A stretch of DNA of 64,000 bases from Bacteroides caecimuris (GTDB lineage Bacteria; Bacteroidota; Bacteroidia; Bacteroidales; Bacteroidaceae): positions 558,001 through 622,000 of the forward strand of contig NZ_CP015401.2 in NCBI RefSeq assembly GCF_001688725.2. Reading direction: 5' to 3'. Position 1 is the first letter of the stretch. Each line of letters opens with the position of its first letter. A program made the translations under genes and the position numbers. The notes under the pieces are model-generated. The model saw only the letters and a list, made by a program, of their open reading frames with translations, was not told the DNA's origin and did no database searches. Below are positions 53,462 to 62,686 of this stretch, piece by piece.

Positions 53462-53704
53462 GATATATAGAATTGATATGTTTTTCATCTCTATTATAAA
53501 ATCTGCCGCTAAAGTAGAGCTTTTTAAGGGTTTAGTAAATAGAAAGATGTACAGATACATAGAATATTGTATCAAAATGCACTTATGGGGCGGGTGGTGT
53601 ACAAAACTACATGGATTTGAAATATTATCCATGCTCTTTATTTTTGAGGAGGTTGGGAGATACCTTATCTTTGCGGGGTAAACTTTTTAATCTTAAAAGG
53701 AAAC
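53462..53704. promoter_or_regulatory. divergent promoters of the GH2 operon and the GH43/GH42 gene
   Basis: Plus strand: TTTG (53643-53646), 19 bp, TATCTTTG (53666-53673), a perfect consensus 32 bp before the GH43/GH42 start. Minus strand: a weaker -7-like TACTTTAG (complement of 53509-53516). Between them the word AAAATGCACTTA at 53575-53586 recalls, in shorter form, the ATGCAC motif of the first locus. Confidence 0.6.
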
Positions 53705-56653
53705 ATGAAAAAAATAGTTGTTTGGATGGCTCTAAGTCTTTGCTCGGTAATGACAATCTTTGCCGGTGAGACTGCTTATCTCTTTTCTTATTTCATCAAT
53801 GGCAGTAAAGATGGATTGCATTTAGCTTATAGTTATGACGGGTTGAACTGGATGCCTTTGAATGGCGGACGCTCTTATCTGACACCTTCCGTCGGTAAAG
53901 ATAAATTAATGCGTGACCCGAGTATTTGCCAGGCTCCGGACGGAACTTTCCACATGGTCTGGACTTCCAGTTGGACCGATCGGATTATCGGTTATGCTTC
54001 TTCCCGTGATTTGATTCATTGGAGTGAACAACAGGCTATTCCGGTGATGATGCACGAGCCGACTGCCCATAATTGTTGGGCACCTGAACTCTTTTATGAC
54101 GAGCCTTCGCAAACTTACTATATCTTTTGGGCAACTACCATCCCCGGTCGTCACAAGGAAATACCTACCAGCGAAAGCGAGAAGGGATTGAACCATCGTA
54201 TTTATTATGTGACAACAAAGGATTTCCGCACTTTCTCAAAGACAAAGATGTTCTTCAACCCTGATTTCAGTGTGATTGACGCTGCTATTGTGAAAGATCC
54301 GAAGGTGGGAGACCTGATAATGATAGTCAAGAATGAGAACTCCAATCCGCCGGAAAAGAATTTGCGCGTTACGCGTACAAAAAAGATAGAAAAAGGATTC
54401 CCGACCAAAGTATCGGCGCCTATTACAGGAAAGTATTGGGCGGAAGGACCTGCTCCTCTTTTTGTCGGTGATACGCTTTATGTTTACTTCGATAAATACC
54501 GTGACCATCGTTATGGTGCCGTTCGCTCTTTAGATCATGGCGAGACATGGGAAGATGTGTCCGACCAAGTCTCTTTCCCGCGAGGCATTCGTCATGGAAC
54601 GGCATTTGCGGTAGACGCTTCCGTAGTGGAAGCATTGAAAGAGAATTCCTGGTTTAATGACAAAGATCTGACACGGACAGGCGTCTACTATTATCCTGAA
54701 CACTGGAATGAAAGCCAGTGGGAACGTGACTTCAAGAAAATGCATGACTTGGGATTTGAATTTACTCATTTTGCCGAATTTGCGTGGGCGCAACTGGAGC
54801 CGGAAGAAGGACGCTATGATTTTACCTGGCTCGACAGAGCCGTAGCGTTAGCTGCCAAATATGATTTGAAAGTGATAATGTGTACGTCTACTGCCACTCC
54901 TCCTGTATGGATGAGCCGGAAATATCCTGAAATTCTGTTGAAGAATGAAGATGGAACGGTGCTTGATCACGGAGCCCGTCAGCATGCTTCATTTGCTTCT
55001 CCTTTTTACAGAGAGTTATCTTATAAGATGATTGAAAAACTGGCGCAGCACTATGGTAACGATCCTCGTGTTATCGGATGGCAACTTGATAACGAACCTG
55101 CCGTACAGTTTGACTATAATCCGAAAGCGGAACTTGCTTTTCGTGATTTTCTTCGTTCCAAATATAATAATGACATTCAACTTTTAAATAATGCATGGGG
55201 AACTGCTTTTTGGAGTGAGGCTTATTCTTCTTTTGATGAAATAACGCTTCCCAAACGTGCACAGATGTTTATGAACCATCATCAGATTTTGGATTACCGT
55301 CGTTTTGCTGCAACGCAAACCAATGATTTTCTGAATGAGCAATGCCTGCTAATCAAGAAATATGCAAAGAACCAATGGGTAACAACCAATTATATACCGA
55401 ACTATGATGAAGGACATATTGGTGGTAGTCCTGCGTTGGATTTCCAAAGTTATACCCGTTACATGGTATATGGAGATAATGAGGGAATCGGTCGTCGGGG
55501 CTATCGTGTTGGTAATCCGTTGCGTATTGCTTGGGCGAATGATTTTTTCCGTCCGATACAGGGAACGTATGGTGTAATGGAACTGCAACCGGGACAAGTG
55601 AACTGGGGCAGTATCAATCCCCAGCCCCTTCCGGGAGCTGTCCGCTTGTGGTTGTGGAGTGTCTTTGCCGGCGGAAGTGATTTTATCTGTACCTACCGCT
55701 ATCGTCAACCGCTCTATGGGACAGAACAATATCATTATGGAATAGTGGGAACAGACGGAGTGACTGTTACCCCCGGTGGAAAAGAGTATGAAACTTTTAT
55801 AAAAGAGATTCGTGAACTTCGTAAGCATTATGCTCCCCGTGAGGCGAAGCCTGCTGATTACCTGGCACGTCGTACAGCTATTCTTTTCAATCCTGAAAAC
55901 TCTTGGAGCATTGAGCGACAGAAACAAAACCGGACTTGGGATACTTTTGCGCATATTGAAAAGTATTACCGTGCCTTAAAATCATTCGGAGCCCCCGTCG
56001 ATTTTATTTCAGAAGCCAAGAACTTATCCGATTACCCGGTCGTTATCGCCCCGGCCTATCAATTAGCTGATAAAGAACTGGTAGACAAATGGACTGCTTA
56101 TGTGAAGAATGGCGGAAATCTCGTCCTGACCTGTCGAACGGCACAGAAAGACCGTTATGGTCGTCTGCCGGAAGCCCCTTTCGGCTCTATGATTACCCCA
56201 CTGACCGGAAACGAAATGAATTTCTATGACTTGCTTCTTCCCGAAGATCCCGGCACTGTTGTTATGAACGGAAAAGAGTATGCCTGGAATACATGGGGAG
56301 AAATCCTGAATCCCCCGACCGATGCACAAGTATGGGCGACATATACCAATGAATTTTACGAAGGAAGCCCCGCTGTGACTTTCCGTAAATTGGGAAAAGG
56401 AACGATTACTTATGTAGGAGTGGACAGCCACAACGGTGTGTTGGAAAAAGATATATTGAAAAAACTATATGCACAGCTAAATATCCCGGTAATGGATTTG
56501 CCTTATGGCGTGACAATGGAATACCGCAATGGCTTTGGAATTGTTCTGAACTATTCAGACCGGCCTTATACTTTCGATTTGCCGAAAGGCAGTAAAGTAT
56601 TGATAGGAACCCCGGAAATTCCTACGGCAGGCGTATTGGTCTTTTCAATATAA
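53705..56653 (+). CDS. GH43-like / GH42 fusion (beta-galactosidase)
   Basis: 982-aa protein with two enzyme-like halves. Residues about 22-310 form a GH43-type five-bladed propeller with the expected three acids: MRDPSI (Asp71), VIDAAIVKD (Asp192) and WAEGPAPLF (Glu247). From about residue 325 a GH42 beta-galactosidase begins (GVYYYPEHWNESQWERDF): acid/base Glu464 in WQLDNEPAV, nucleophile Glu626 in GVMELQPGQVNWG, and a C-terminal glutamine-amidotransferase-like region (VVIAPAYQLADKELV). A signal peptide occupies the first 20 residues. It is likely to attack galactan or arabinogalactan side chains of RG-I. It stands alone on the plus strand behind a perfect promoter. Confidence 0.9.
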   Translation: MKKIVVWMALSLCSVMTIFAGETAYLFSYFINGSKDGLHLAYSYDGLNWMPLNGGRSYLTPSVGKDKLMRDPSICQAPDGTFHMVWTSSWTDRIIGYASSRDLIHWSEQQAIPVMMHEPTAHNCWAPELFYDEPSQTYYIFWATTIPGRHKEIPTSESEKGLNHRIYYVTTKDFRTFSKTKMFFNPDFSVIDAAIVKDPKVGDLIMIVKNENSNPPEKNLRVTRTKKIEKGFPTKVSAPITGKYWAEGPAPLFVGDTLYVYFDKYRDHRYGAVRSLDHGETWEDVSDQVSFPRGIRHGTAFAVDASVVEALKENSWFNDKDLTRTGVYYYPEHWNESQWERDFKKMHDLGFEFTHFAEFAWAQLEPEEGRYDFTWLDRAVALAAKYDLKVIMCTSTATPPVWMSRKYPEILLKNEDGTVLDHGARQHASFASPFYRELSYKMIEKLAQHYGNDPRVIGWQLDNEPAVQFDYNPKAELAFRDFLRSKYNNDIQLLNNAWGTAFWSEAYSSFDEITLPKRAQMFMNHHQILDYRRFAATQTNDFLNEQCLLIKKYAKNQWVTTNYIPNYDEGHIGGSPALDFQSYTRYMVYGDNEGIGRRGYRVGNPLRIAWANDFFRPIQGTYGVMELQPGQVNWGSINPQPLPGAVRLWLWSVFAGGSDFICTYRYRQPLYGTEQYHYGIVGTDGVTVTPGGKEYETFIKEIRELRKHYAPREAKPADYLARRTAILFNPENSWSIERQKQNRTWDTFAHIEKYYRALKSFGAPVDFISEAKNLSDYPVVIAPAYQLADKELVDKWTAYVKNGGNLVLTCRTAQKDRYGRLPEAPFGSMITPLTGNEMNFYDLLLPEDPGTVVMNGKEYAWNTWGEILNPPTDAQVWATYTNEFYEGSPAVTFRKLGKGTITYVGVDSHNGVLEKDILKKLYAQLNIPVMDLPYGVTMEYRNGFGIVLNYSDRPYTFDLPKGSKVLIGTPEIPTAGVLVFSI

Positions 56654-56725
56654 ATATAGAATAGCATCTAATTCTAATCTATAAGATTATTGCCATTCAT
56701 CGCTTTCACCTGATTCTTGAAATGC

Positions 56726-57164
56726 CGATGAATAAGGCTATAGCGGGTGAAAGCGAGGGGTGAAATCAGGTGAAACAGAACATTATCGGTTTCACCTTGT
56801 CTTTTCAAAATATCCTTTGAGCTAAAACCAATATCATTATAGCTAATCCGGATATCATTATAGCTAATGAAAATATGCTTATAGCAAATCCATTGTCAGG
56901 TATTAATAGATGAACTGTCAGATGTTAATAGCCTAGTCGTCAGGTGTTAACACCTTGGCTCTCATCTATTAATACTTGAAATGGTACATCTATATACTCA
57001 CCGTATTGCATCTATATACTCATCACGGTGGTTATATATGTCCATCACGATGGCTCTATATGTCCAGCAATCGGTATAAATAAATTCAAAAGGTGAAAGC
57101 GATAATGGAAGCCTTCACCTGTTTTTCCCCTACGCTTTCACCCGCTATCTCCTTATTCATCGAT
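56726..57164. repeat. large inverted repeat enclosing a phased array
   Basis: The left arm starts CGATGAATAAGG, continues ATAGCGGGTGAAAGCG, then AGGGG and CAGGTGAA. The right arm is its imperfect reverse complement (CACCTG, CCCCT, CGCTTTCACCCGCTAT, CCTTATTCATCG). The 10-mer GGTGAAAGCG also occurs inverted at 56701-56710 and direct at about 57092-57101, giving four copies and more than one possible hairpin. The enclosed segment is about 340 bp. Confidence 0.75.
56827..57066. repeat. 21/22-bp-phased tandem array with changing unit sequence
   Basis: Three 21-bp units carry AT.ATTATAGCTAAT-like cores (ending 56847, 56868 and 56889). Four units at exactly 22-bp steps follow, with GTCAGGTGTTAAT-like cores (56895, 56917, 56939, 56961). 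Then come two with CATCTATATACTCA (56987, 57009) and two with TATATGTCCA endings (57031, 57053), still in 22-bp phase. The third unit of the second set holds the perfect palindrome AGGTGTTAACACCT. The sequence drifts from set to set while the phase is kept. Confidence 0.8.
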
Positions 57165-57255
57165 GTTTCAGCTATAAGGTGAAACTGGTGGAACTTATCT
57201 TACGAAGATTCTATTTGTAGGGTGCTATTGTTTTTATTAGAAATCAACAAAAGAA

Positions 57256-57309
57256 TTGCCACTTATACTTCTTGATTATAAAGTCTTATTCAAGAAGCAT
57301 AAGTGGCAA
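57256..57309 (-). terminator. terminator of the SusC/SusD operon
   Basis: Arms TTGCCACTTATACTTCTTGA and TCAAGAAGCATAAGTGGCAA pair over 20 bases with one mismatch around a 14-base loop, followed on the minus strand by TTCTTTTGTT. It lies 23 bp after the SusD stop codon. Confidence 0.85.
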
Positions 57310-57331
57310 TATCGACAATATCTATTTAAGA

Positions 57332-59416
57332 TTAATATCCGGGATTCTGCATTGCTTTCTTTTCCTCATTGTTTAATGCAGAACCATTTGAATTGGTGAT
57401 ACCGTCTAAGAACGCCTGTGGAATTGGACGATAATAATGTTTGCTTGGATTGAATTCGCCAATCCCCCGAGTAGCACCGTCGTTGAATTTATGCCAGCGG
57501 GCATCCAATGTTTTGGTACGGGCCAAGTCTTCCCAACGTTGCAATTCACCACAAAGTTCGCGGGTACGTTCGTTTAATAAGAAACACATCATCTTTTCGG
57601 CATTGGACGTACAACCTAATTCATTATAAATAGGAGTGTCAACTGTAGAATTATAAACGTCTGCCACGCTATTCAGTTTCATTGCAGATTTGGTTGAAGC
57701 CGTAGTTTCTGCACCTTCCATATTATTGGATTCATAGTATGTGTTTTTGTCCCAATAGATGGCACCTTCGTCAGAGTGACCGCCACCTTTTCCTGAACAG
57801 AAAGGATTGTTCTTATAGGATTGTCCACCGTCTACGTTCTTGCTGCGGTCTTCATTGTCAGCATAGCCGGCACGGTTGCGTAACTTATTAATCCATTCGA
57901 TTGCTTTGTCATAATTGGCTTCACCTTTGCGGATATAAGCCTCGGCAACCATTAACACATCATCTGCCGAACGGGCAATGATAGCGTCACGAGTACCAAA
58001 TTGTGAAGCGATGGAAACACGGTAACCGTCACGGAATTTAGACAAAGCGACCGAACGCTTGTGCGGGATAATATTGTAATAGTTGCCGGTCTTTTCATTT
58101 TCATTTAGGTTCCAGCTATGGGATTGTCCTTTGAAATAACGTACATAAGTATATGTGTTACACATCTTTCCGTCTTTCAATACTGTATATGCCGGAGCGT
58201 TAGGATATGCTTCATATCGGTTGTCACCCGGATTGTTGACGATGTATTTTAGACCTAGCTCACCGCCTTTGAAACGTTTTTCACCTTTGTTGACACCTGC
58301 CGGAGCGTATGGCATATCTTCGTCTGTCCATTCCGGGGCACTTTTGGTTTCGTTGGCTCCATAACAAGTGATGAATGATTTCCAGAAACGGGAGTCGTTG
58401 ACACGGTCGAACACTTGCATGGTATATTCTGTAGCACTGACATACGAGAACTCACGTCCGCCGGAAATGTCACGTTTACAACCACTGAGGTCTTGATATA
58501 CAGACGGATAATAAAGATGCATTTGGTTTCCAAAACGTCCCCATGTTGCTTCGTCATTGGAGAATTGGGCAGCCAGGATTACTTCGCTGACTTTTTCGTT
58601 TGCACCGTTCGGCTGCTGGTAATCCCATAATTCCACATAGTCATCGCACAGTGGATGTGCGGCTACCACTTCTGAACCATACTGGATAACTGCGTCCAAA
58701 TCGGAAGATACATAATTCCCGTTCCAACTGCTATACAATTCGGAAGCACGGAACAGATGTGCTTTTGCCAGGAAATGGGCGGCTGCGTATTTATTGATAC
58801 GTCCGACAGATTCTCCTTGTTTCGGCAGCAATCGGTATGCTTCTCCAAAGTCGGATATTACCTGAGTGTATATTTCCTCTTCCGAGTTACGTGTGAAGTA
58901 AGTTTCCGCACTTGTAGAAGGTTCCAGTTTCAAGGGTACGCCACCGAATTGTTTCACCAGTTCGAAATAGGCATAAGCTCTGAGGAAATAGGCTTCTCCC
59001 AAACGGGTGTTATAGGTAGGCGAACTTGTATTGTAATACTGCGGCAAGTTCTGGAGAAGTATATTGGCGGGTTCAACCAATCCGTAATAGTTGTCCCATA
59101 TCGGTTGGTTAGCAGCAGTTTCTGAAGAATTCAAGTCCTGGCTGTAATGATTCCATGCCGGTATCACATTGTTGGCATCGGTAAATTCGTCCACTCCCAT
59201 GTTATAACATTGGATTCCCCAGATATAATTGAATTTGAATTTCAACTTTTGATAAGCTCCGGTCACTAATTCATCAAGTCCTTCCTGTGTCTTGAAACGG
59301 TCGGTACTATATTGGGTCTTTAATTCTTCGTCAAGGAATGATTCGCTGCACGAAGTGAACGAACCGCTCATAACGCTGGTTAGTATAGCTGCGAATAATA
59401 CTTTATTTATTTTCAT
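57332..59416 (-). CDS. SusD-like lipoprotein of the second locus
   Basis: 694-aa SusD/RagB-family outer-membrane lipoprotein; signal GSFTSC with Cys23. Family features: CSESFLDEELKTQYSTDRF, LGEAYFLRAYAYFELVKQFGG, DVLMVAEAYIRKGEANYDKAIEWINKLRNRAGY, and LLNERTRELCGELQRWEDLARTKTL near the end. It binds glycans at the surface and works with the SusC encoded 24 bp upstream. It is only distantly similar to the SusD of the first locus, as expected for a different pectic ligand. It is the last gene before a strong terminator, so no surface glycan-binding protein follows it. Confidence 0.95.
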   Translation of the reverse strand: MKINKVLFAAILTSVMSGSFTSCSESFLDEELKTQYSTDRFKTQEGLDELVTGAYQKLKFKFNYIWGIQCYNMGVDEFTDANNVIPAWNHYSQDLNSSETAANQPIWDNYYGLVEPANILLQNLPQYYNTSSPTYNTRLGEAYFLRAYAYFELVKQFGGVPLKLEPSTSAETYFTRNSEEEIYTQVISDFGEAYRLLPKQGESVGRINKYAAAHFLAKAHLFRASELYSSWNGNYVSSDLDAVIQYGSEVVAAHPLCDDYVELWDYQQPNGANEKVSEVILAAQFSNDEATWGRFGNQMHLYYPSVYQDLSGCKRDISGGREFSYVSATEYTMQVFDRVNDSRFWKSFITCYGANETKSAPEWTDEDMPYAPAGVNKGEKRFKGGELGLKYIVNNPGDNRYEAYPNAPAYTVLKDGKMCNTYTYVRYFKGQSHSWNLNENEKTGNYYNIIPHKRSVALSKFRDGYRVSIASQFGTRDAIIARSADDVLMVAEAYIRKGEANYDKAIEWINKLRNRAGYADNEDRSKNVDGGQSYKNNPFCSGKGGGHSDEGAIYWDKNTYYESNNMEGAETTASTKSAMKLNSVADVYNSTVDTPIYNELGCTSNAEKMMCFLLNERTRELCGELQRWEDLARTKTLDARWHKFNDGATRGIGEFNPSKHYYRPIPQAFLDGITNSNGSALNNEEKKAMQNPGY

Positions 59417-59440
59417 AATGTTCTTACTTTTAATTGTTTA

Positions 59441-62400
59441 TTAGAATCCGATATTGACACCAATGACAAAACTCTTTAAGGTAGTGGGTGAACCGAACGT
59501 TTTGGTATTGTTGTCATAGTTCACTAAGTCGGTATCCAGAAAATCACATGCCTTATAGATATTGAATGGATTCATTGCCTGAACATATAATTTCAGGTTA
59601 TTGATACCCAGTTTGCCCAATTGTTGCGGAGTAAAGTTGTAACCTAATGAAATGTTACGCACTTTGATATACGAACCGTCCTGGTAATTCATGGCACTGT
59701 TGTAAGTGTCTGCTCCTTCACCGTTAGAGCCCGGTGAGTAGTATCTTGCATTTTCATTTGTTCCTGCTACCCAGTAATCAACCTTGCGTTGCATATAGCG
59801 GCCGTCAAGTGTGACAGCACCTTGAGGTACGGTGAATCCCCAGCGTGACAGAATGAAGAAAGATAGTTCAAAGTTCTTGTAATTGAAGGTATTGCTCCAA
59901 CCGCCTGTCCAGCGAGGACGTACATAACCTACCACCTTTTTATCGTCATTAGCATCTATCGTATCGTCATTATTCAAATCTTTCACTTTGATTTGTCCCG
60001 GTTTACGTCCGTATTTGGCAGCTTCTGCGGCTTCTTCCGTTTTCCAAATACCGTCATATACCCAGTCATAATAAACACCGATTTCTTCTCCTACAAACCA
60101 TTTGTTGTTTACATCTTCCGTTCTGCCGTTAGATAGCTGGTCAATCCGGTTTCTATCCATAGACCATGTCAGGGTTGTACTCCATGAGAAATCTTTCAGT
60201 TGTACCGGAATTGCGTTTATTTGCAGGTCGATACCCCAACCGGATGTCTTACCTACATTCGAATAAGTGGAAACGTAACCGGTCAATGAAGGAATAGTCA
60301 TTTCCAACAGCAAATCGTTCGTCTTGGTCTTGTATGCGTCAATGCTACCGGTGAGACGGTTGTTAAAGAATCCATAATCAACACCGACATTGTATTGGGT
60401 CGTTCTTTCCCAGCCTAAAGTAGAGTTCGCCATTTTAGCCGGTGTTTTCTGTGATGGATCCGAAGGCACATAACCTAATGAAGAATCATTTTGTCCCCAG
60501 TTGTAATATAGGCCGGTGATTGCTCCTTTAGTAGCATAGGCTTGGATAGCTGCATTACCTGTGACACCGACACCTAAACGGAGTTTCAACTGATTAAGCC
60601 AGCTGACATCTTTCAAGAAATCTTCCTGGTCCATTCTCCATGCAAGGGCAACAGAAGGGAAGCTCGCCCATTTGTGTCCTTCGGCCAACTGAGAAGCACC
60701 GTCCCAACGCATAGATGCTGTTAATAAGTACTTGTCTTTATAACCATAGTTCAAACGAATCATATAAGATGCCATTTGAGTCTCTGTCAGACCGGTACCA
60801 AAAGCTTTCAGTGTACCGGCAGAACTCATATTATACCACAACTCATCTGCCGACGCAACATTGGTAGCTCTCATATCTCCCATTTCGTAATGGTAAGCCG
60901 ATGCGGATTGCATCAATGTCAACCCTAGATTATGCTGGCCTAATGTCTTGTTGTAATAGATCAGGTTATCTAATGTCCATGCACGTTTCTGTTCGTTTTT
61001 ATATTGTGCGCCGTTGTTTCCGTCGCCATTGATACCGTCGGCTGCGTTGGCAATTCCCAATGTATAGAACTGAAATTCAGGACCGAACTGGATACGGTAG
61101 GACAAGCCTTCCAACGGTTTCCATATTTTGCCGAAGTCAATTTGTGAGTACATGCTGGCTGATGCACGGAAGGTACGGCGCTGATTGGTGTTATAATCCA
61201 GTTCACGAATAGGATTGATGATATTGACATCACCATTCGGATTGCGGATGTATTCATTGTTTTCATCATAAGGCATTGTCCATGGAAGCATGCTTCTCAA
61301 TGCGCTGTAGAAATCACCGGAACCGGTTACGGATTTAGAGAAGCTATAGCCGTAGTCCTGGGTAGAGTAGGAAGCGTTGATGGAAGTTCCCATTTTGAAC
61401 CATTCTACCGGGTTTGAGTCAAATGAAGTTTTTAAGGTATAACGTTCATAAGCCTGACCGGGTTGTGTACCTTTCTGATCCATATAGCCGAATGAAGCAT
61501 AACCTTGGAACTTATCCGAACCGCCGGATGCGCTTAATGTATGTTCATGGGTAATTCCGGTTTGCTTGCCGTGGGAAGCCCAGTCGTAAGAACCTACTTT
61601 TGAAGGGTCGTAATTACCGTTTGACCATGCCTGGTCGATATTTTTCCAAGAAGCGGCTACACTGCCGAAGGCTGCTTTGTCAGCTTCGTATGTCGGAGCG
61701 GCGGATGCATAGGAGCCGGCATTATACTTAGCTATACGGGCATAGTCCAGCCATTCGGATGCAGACATCATTTCTGTTACGTCATGCAATGTTTCAAAGG
61801 TGACAGTACCGGAATAGTTTAAGGTAACTTTTCCTTGTTTCCCTTTTTTAGTAGTGACAAGGATGACACCGTTGGCACCACGCGAACCATAGATAGCCGT
61901 AGCCGAAGCATCTTTCAGAATATCAATAGCTTCAATATCGGAAGGGTTGATATTCTCAATACCGCCGTTTTGAATAACCATGCCGTCAACAACATACAAC
62001 GGCCCTTGTTCGGCATTGATAGAGCGTTGCCCGCGAATATTGATATTTCCTACTTCACCGGGGCGTTGACTGGAAGTGATGTCCACACCTGCTGTTTTTC
62101 CTTGCATTCCTTCCAAGGCATTCTTTACAGGCATTGCTTTCAGTTCTTTTTCTCCAACCCGCGCCATAGCACCGGTCACATCGCTTTTTTTCTGAACGCC
62201 ATAGCCCACAACTACTACTTCATCCAACGTTTCCGAATCTTCTTGAAGCGTAATCTTGAAATTGGTATTTCCTGCGACAGAAATTTCTTGTTTCTTATAT
62301 CCTATATAAGTAACTGTTATCATACCTTTAGCTGGTACATTAGAGAGGGTAAATTTACCATTCAAATCTGTTATAGTACCATTGGTTGTGCCATTGACCA

Positions 62401-62572
62401 ATACACTGGCACCGATAACTGGTTCTCCTGTAAAGTCAATAACTGTACCTGTGACCGTTTTATTCTGGGCATAGGTTCCAACTATTAAAAGGGAGAACAA
62501 AGTGAAGAAAAATAGCCGTCGGATAGTATCCTTACAGGCGTACAGGTGATTACCTTTTTTGTTGCTTTTCAT
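59441..62572 (-). CDS. SusC-like TonB-dependent transporter of the second locus
   Basis: 1043-aa SusC/RagA-family receptor. The N-terminal region has a charged stretch followed by a signal anchor (FFFTLFSLLIVGTYAQ). The carboxypeptidase-regulatory-like domain (GTVIDFTGEPVIGASVLVNG), TonB box DEVVVVGYGV, plug motifs LEGMQGKTAGVDI and ILKDASATAIYGSRGANGVI, and barrel C terminus SFVIGVNIGF follow. It imports glycan fragments, probably RG-I-derived given the neighbouring enzymes. A tyrosine recombinase gene ends 115 bp upstream on the same strand. The gap between has only a weak -7-like AACATTTG, so readthrough from the recombinase is possible. Confidence 0.95.
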   Translation of the reverse strand: MKSNKKGNHLYACKDTIRRLFFFTLFSLLIVGTYAQNKTVTGTVIDFTGEPVIGASVLVNGTTNGTITDLNGKFTLSNVPAKGMITVTYIGYKKQEISVAGNTNFKITLQEDSETLDEVVVVGYGVQKKSDVTGAMARVGEKELKAMPVKNALEGMQGKTAGVDITSSQRPGEVGNINIRGQRSINAEQGPLYVVDGMVIQNGGIENINPSDIEAIDILKDASATAIYGSRGANGVILVTTKKGKQGKVTLNYSGTVTFETLHDVTEMMSASEWLDYARIAKYNAGSYASAAPTYEADKAAFGSVAASWKNIDQAWSNGNYDPSKVGSYDWASHGKQTGITHEHTLSASGGSDKFQGYASFGYMDQKGTQPGQAYERYTLKTSFDSNPVEWFKMGTSINASYSTQDYGYSFSKSVTGSGDFYSALRSMLPWTMPYDENNEYIRNPNGDVNIINPIRELDYNTNQRRTFRASASMYSQIDFGKIWKPLEGLSYRIQFGPEFQFYTLGIANAADGINGDGNNGAQYKNEQKRAWTLDNLIYYNKTLGQHNLGLTLMQSASAYHYEMGDMRATNVASADELWYNMSSAGTLKAFGTGLTETQMASYMIRLNYGYKDKYLLTASMRWDGASQLAEGHKWASFPSVALAWRMDQEDFLKDVSWLNQLKLRLGVGVTGNAAIQAYATKGAITGLYYNWGQNDSSLGYVPSDPSQKTPAKMANSTLGWERTTQYNVGVDYGFFNNRLTGSIDAYKTKTNDLLLEMTIPSLTGYVSTYSNVGKTSGWGIDLQINAIPVQLKDFSWSTTLTWSMDRNRIDQLSNGRTEDVNNKWFVGEEIGVYYDWVYDGIWKTEEAAEAAKYGRKPGQIKVKDLNNDDTIDANDDKKVVGYVRPRWTGGWSNTFNYKNFELSFFILSRWGFTVPQGAVTLDGRYMQRKVDYWVAGTNENARYYSPGSNGEGADTYNSAMNYQDGSYIKVRNISLGYNFTPQQLGKLGINNLKLYVQAMNPFNIYKACDFLDTDLVNYDNNTKTFGSPTTLKSFVIGVNIGF

Positions 62573-62686
62573 ACTTTAATTGTTAAGTTAAACAAATGTT
62601 AGATTCATGATTTGAAGTGAAATCACTGTATATAAGGAAAATATGAAATCGAAAAAGTTATTTTCAGGCAACAATGAGGTAACCTT

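Larger units (their letters stand above)
56654..57331. other. 678-bp region between convergent genes, repeat-rich
   Basis: No gene is supported. It contains roughly 50-bp inverted repeats (56726-56775 and 57113-57164), a 21/22-bp-phased array between them (56827-57066), and the terminator of SusD (57256-57309). Confidence 0.7.

Noticed and set aside
53462..53632. N-terminal extension of the GH2 protein by 57 residues
   Set aside because: The extra codons lie in the divergent promoter region and precede an intact signal peptide starting at 53461.
56827..57066. CRISPR-like array
   Set aside because: Units touch each other without unique spacers, the unit sequence itself drifts, the 22-bp period is too short, and no cas genes are in the window.
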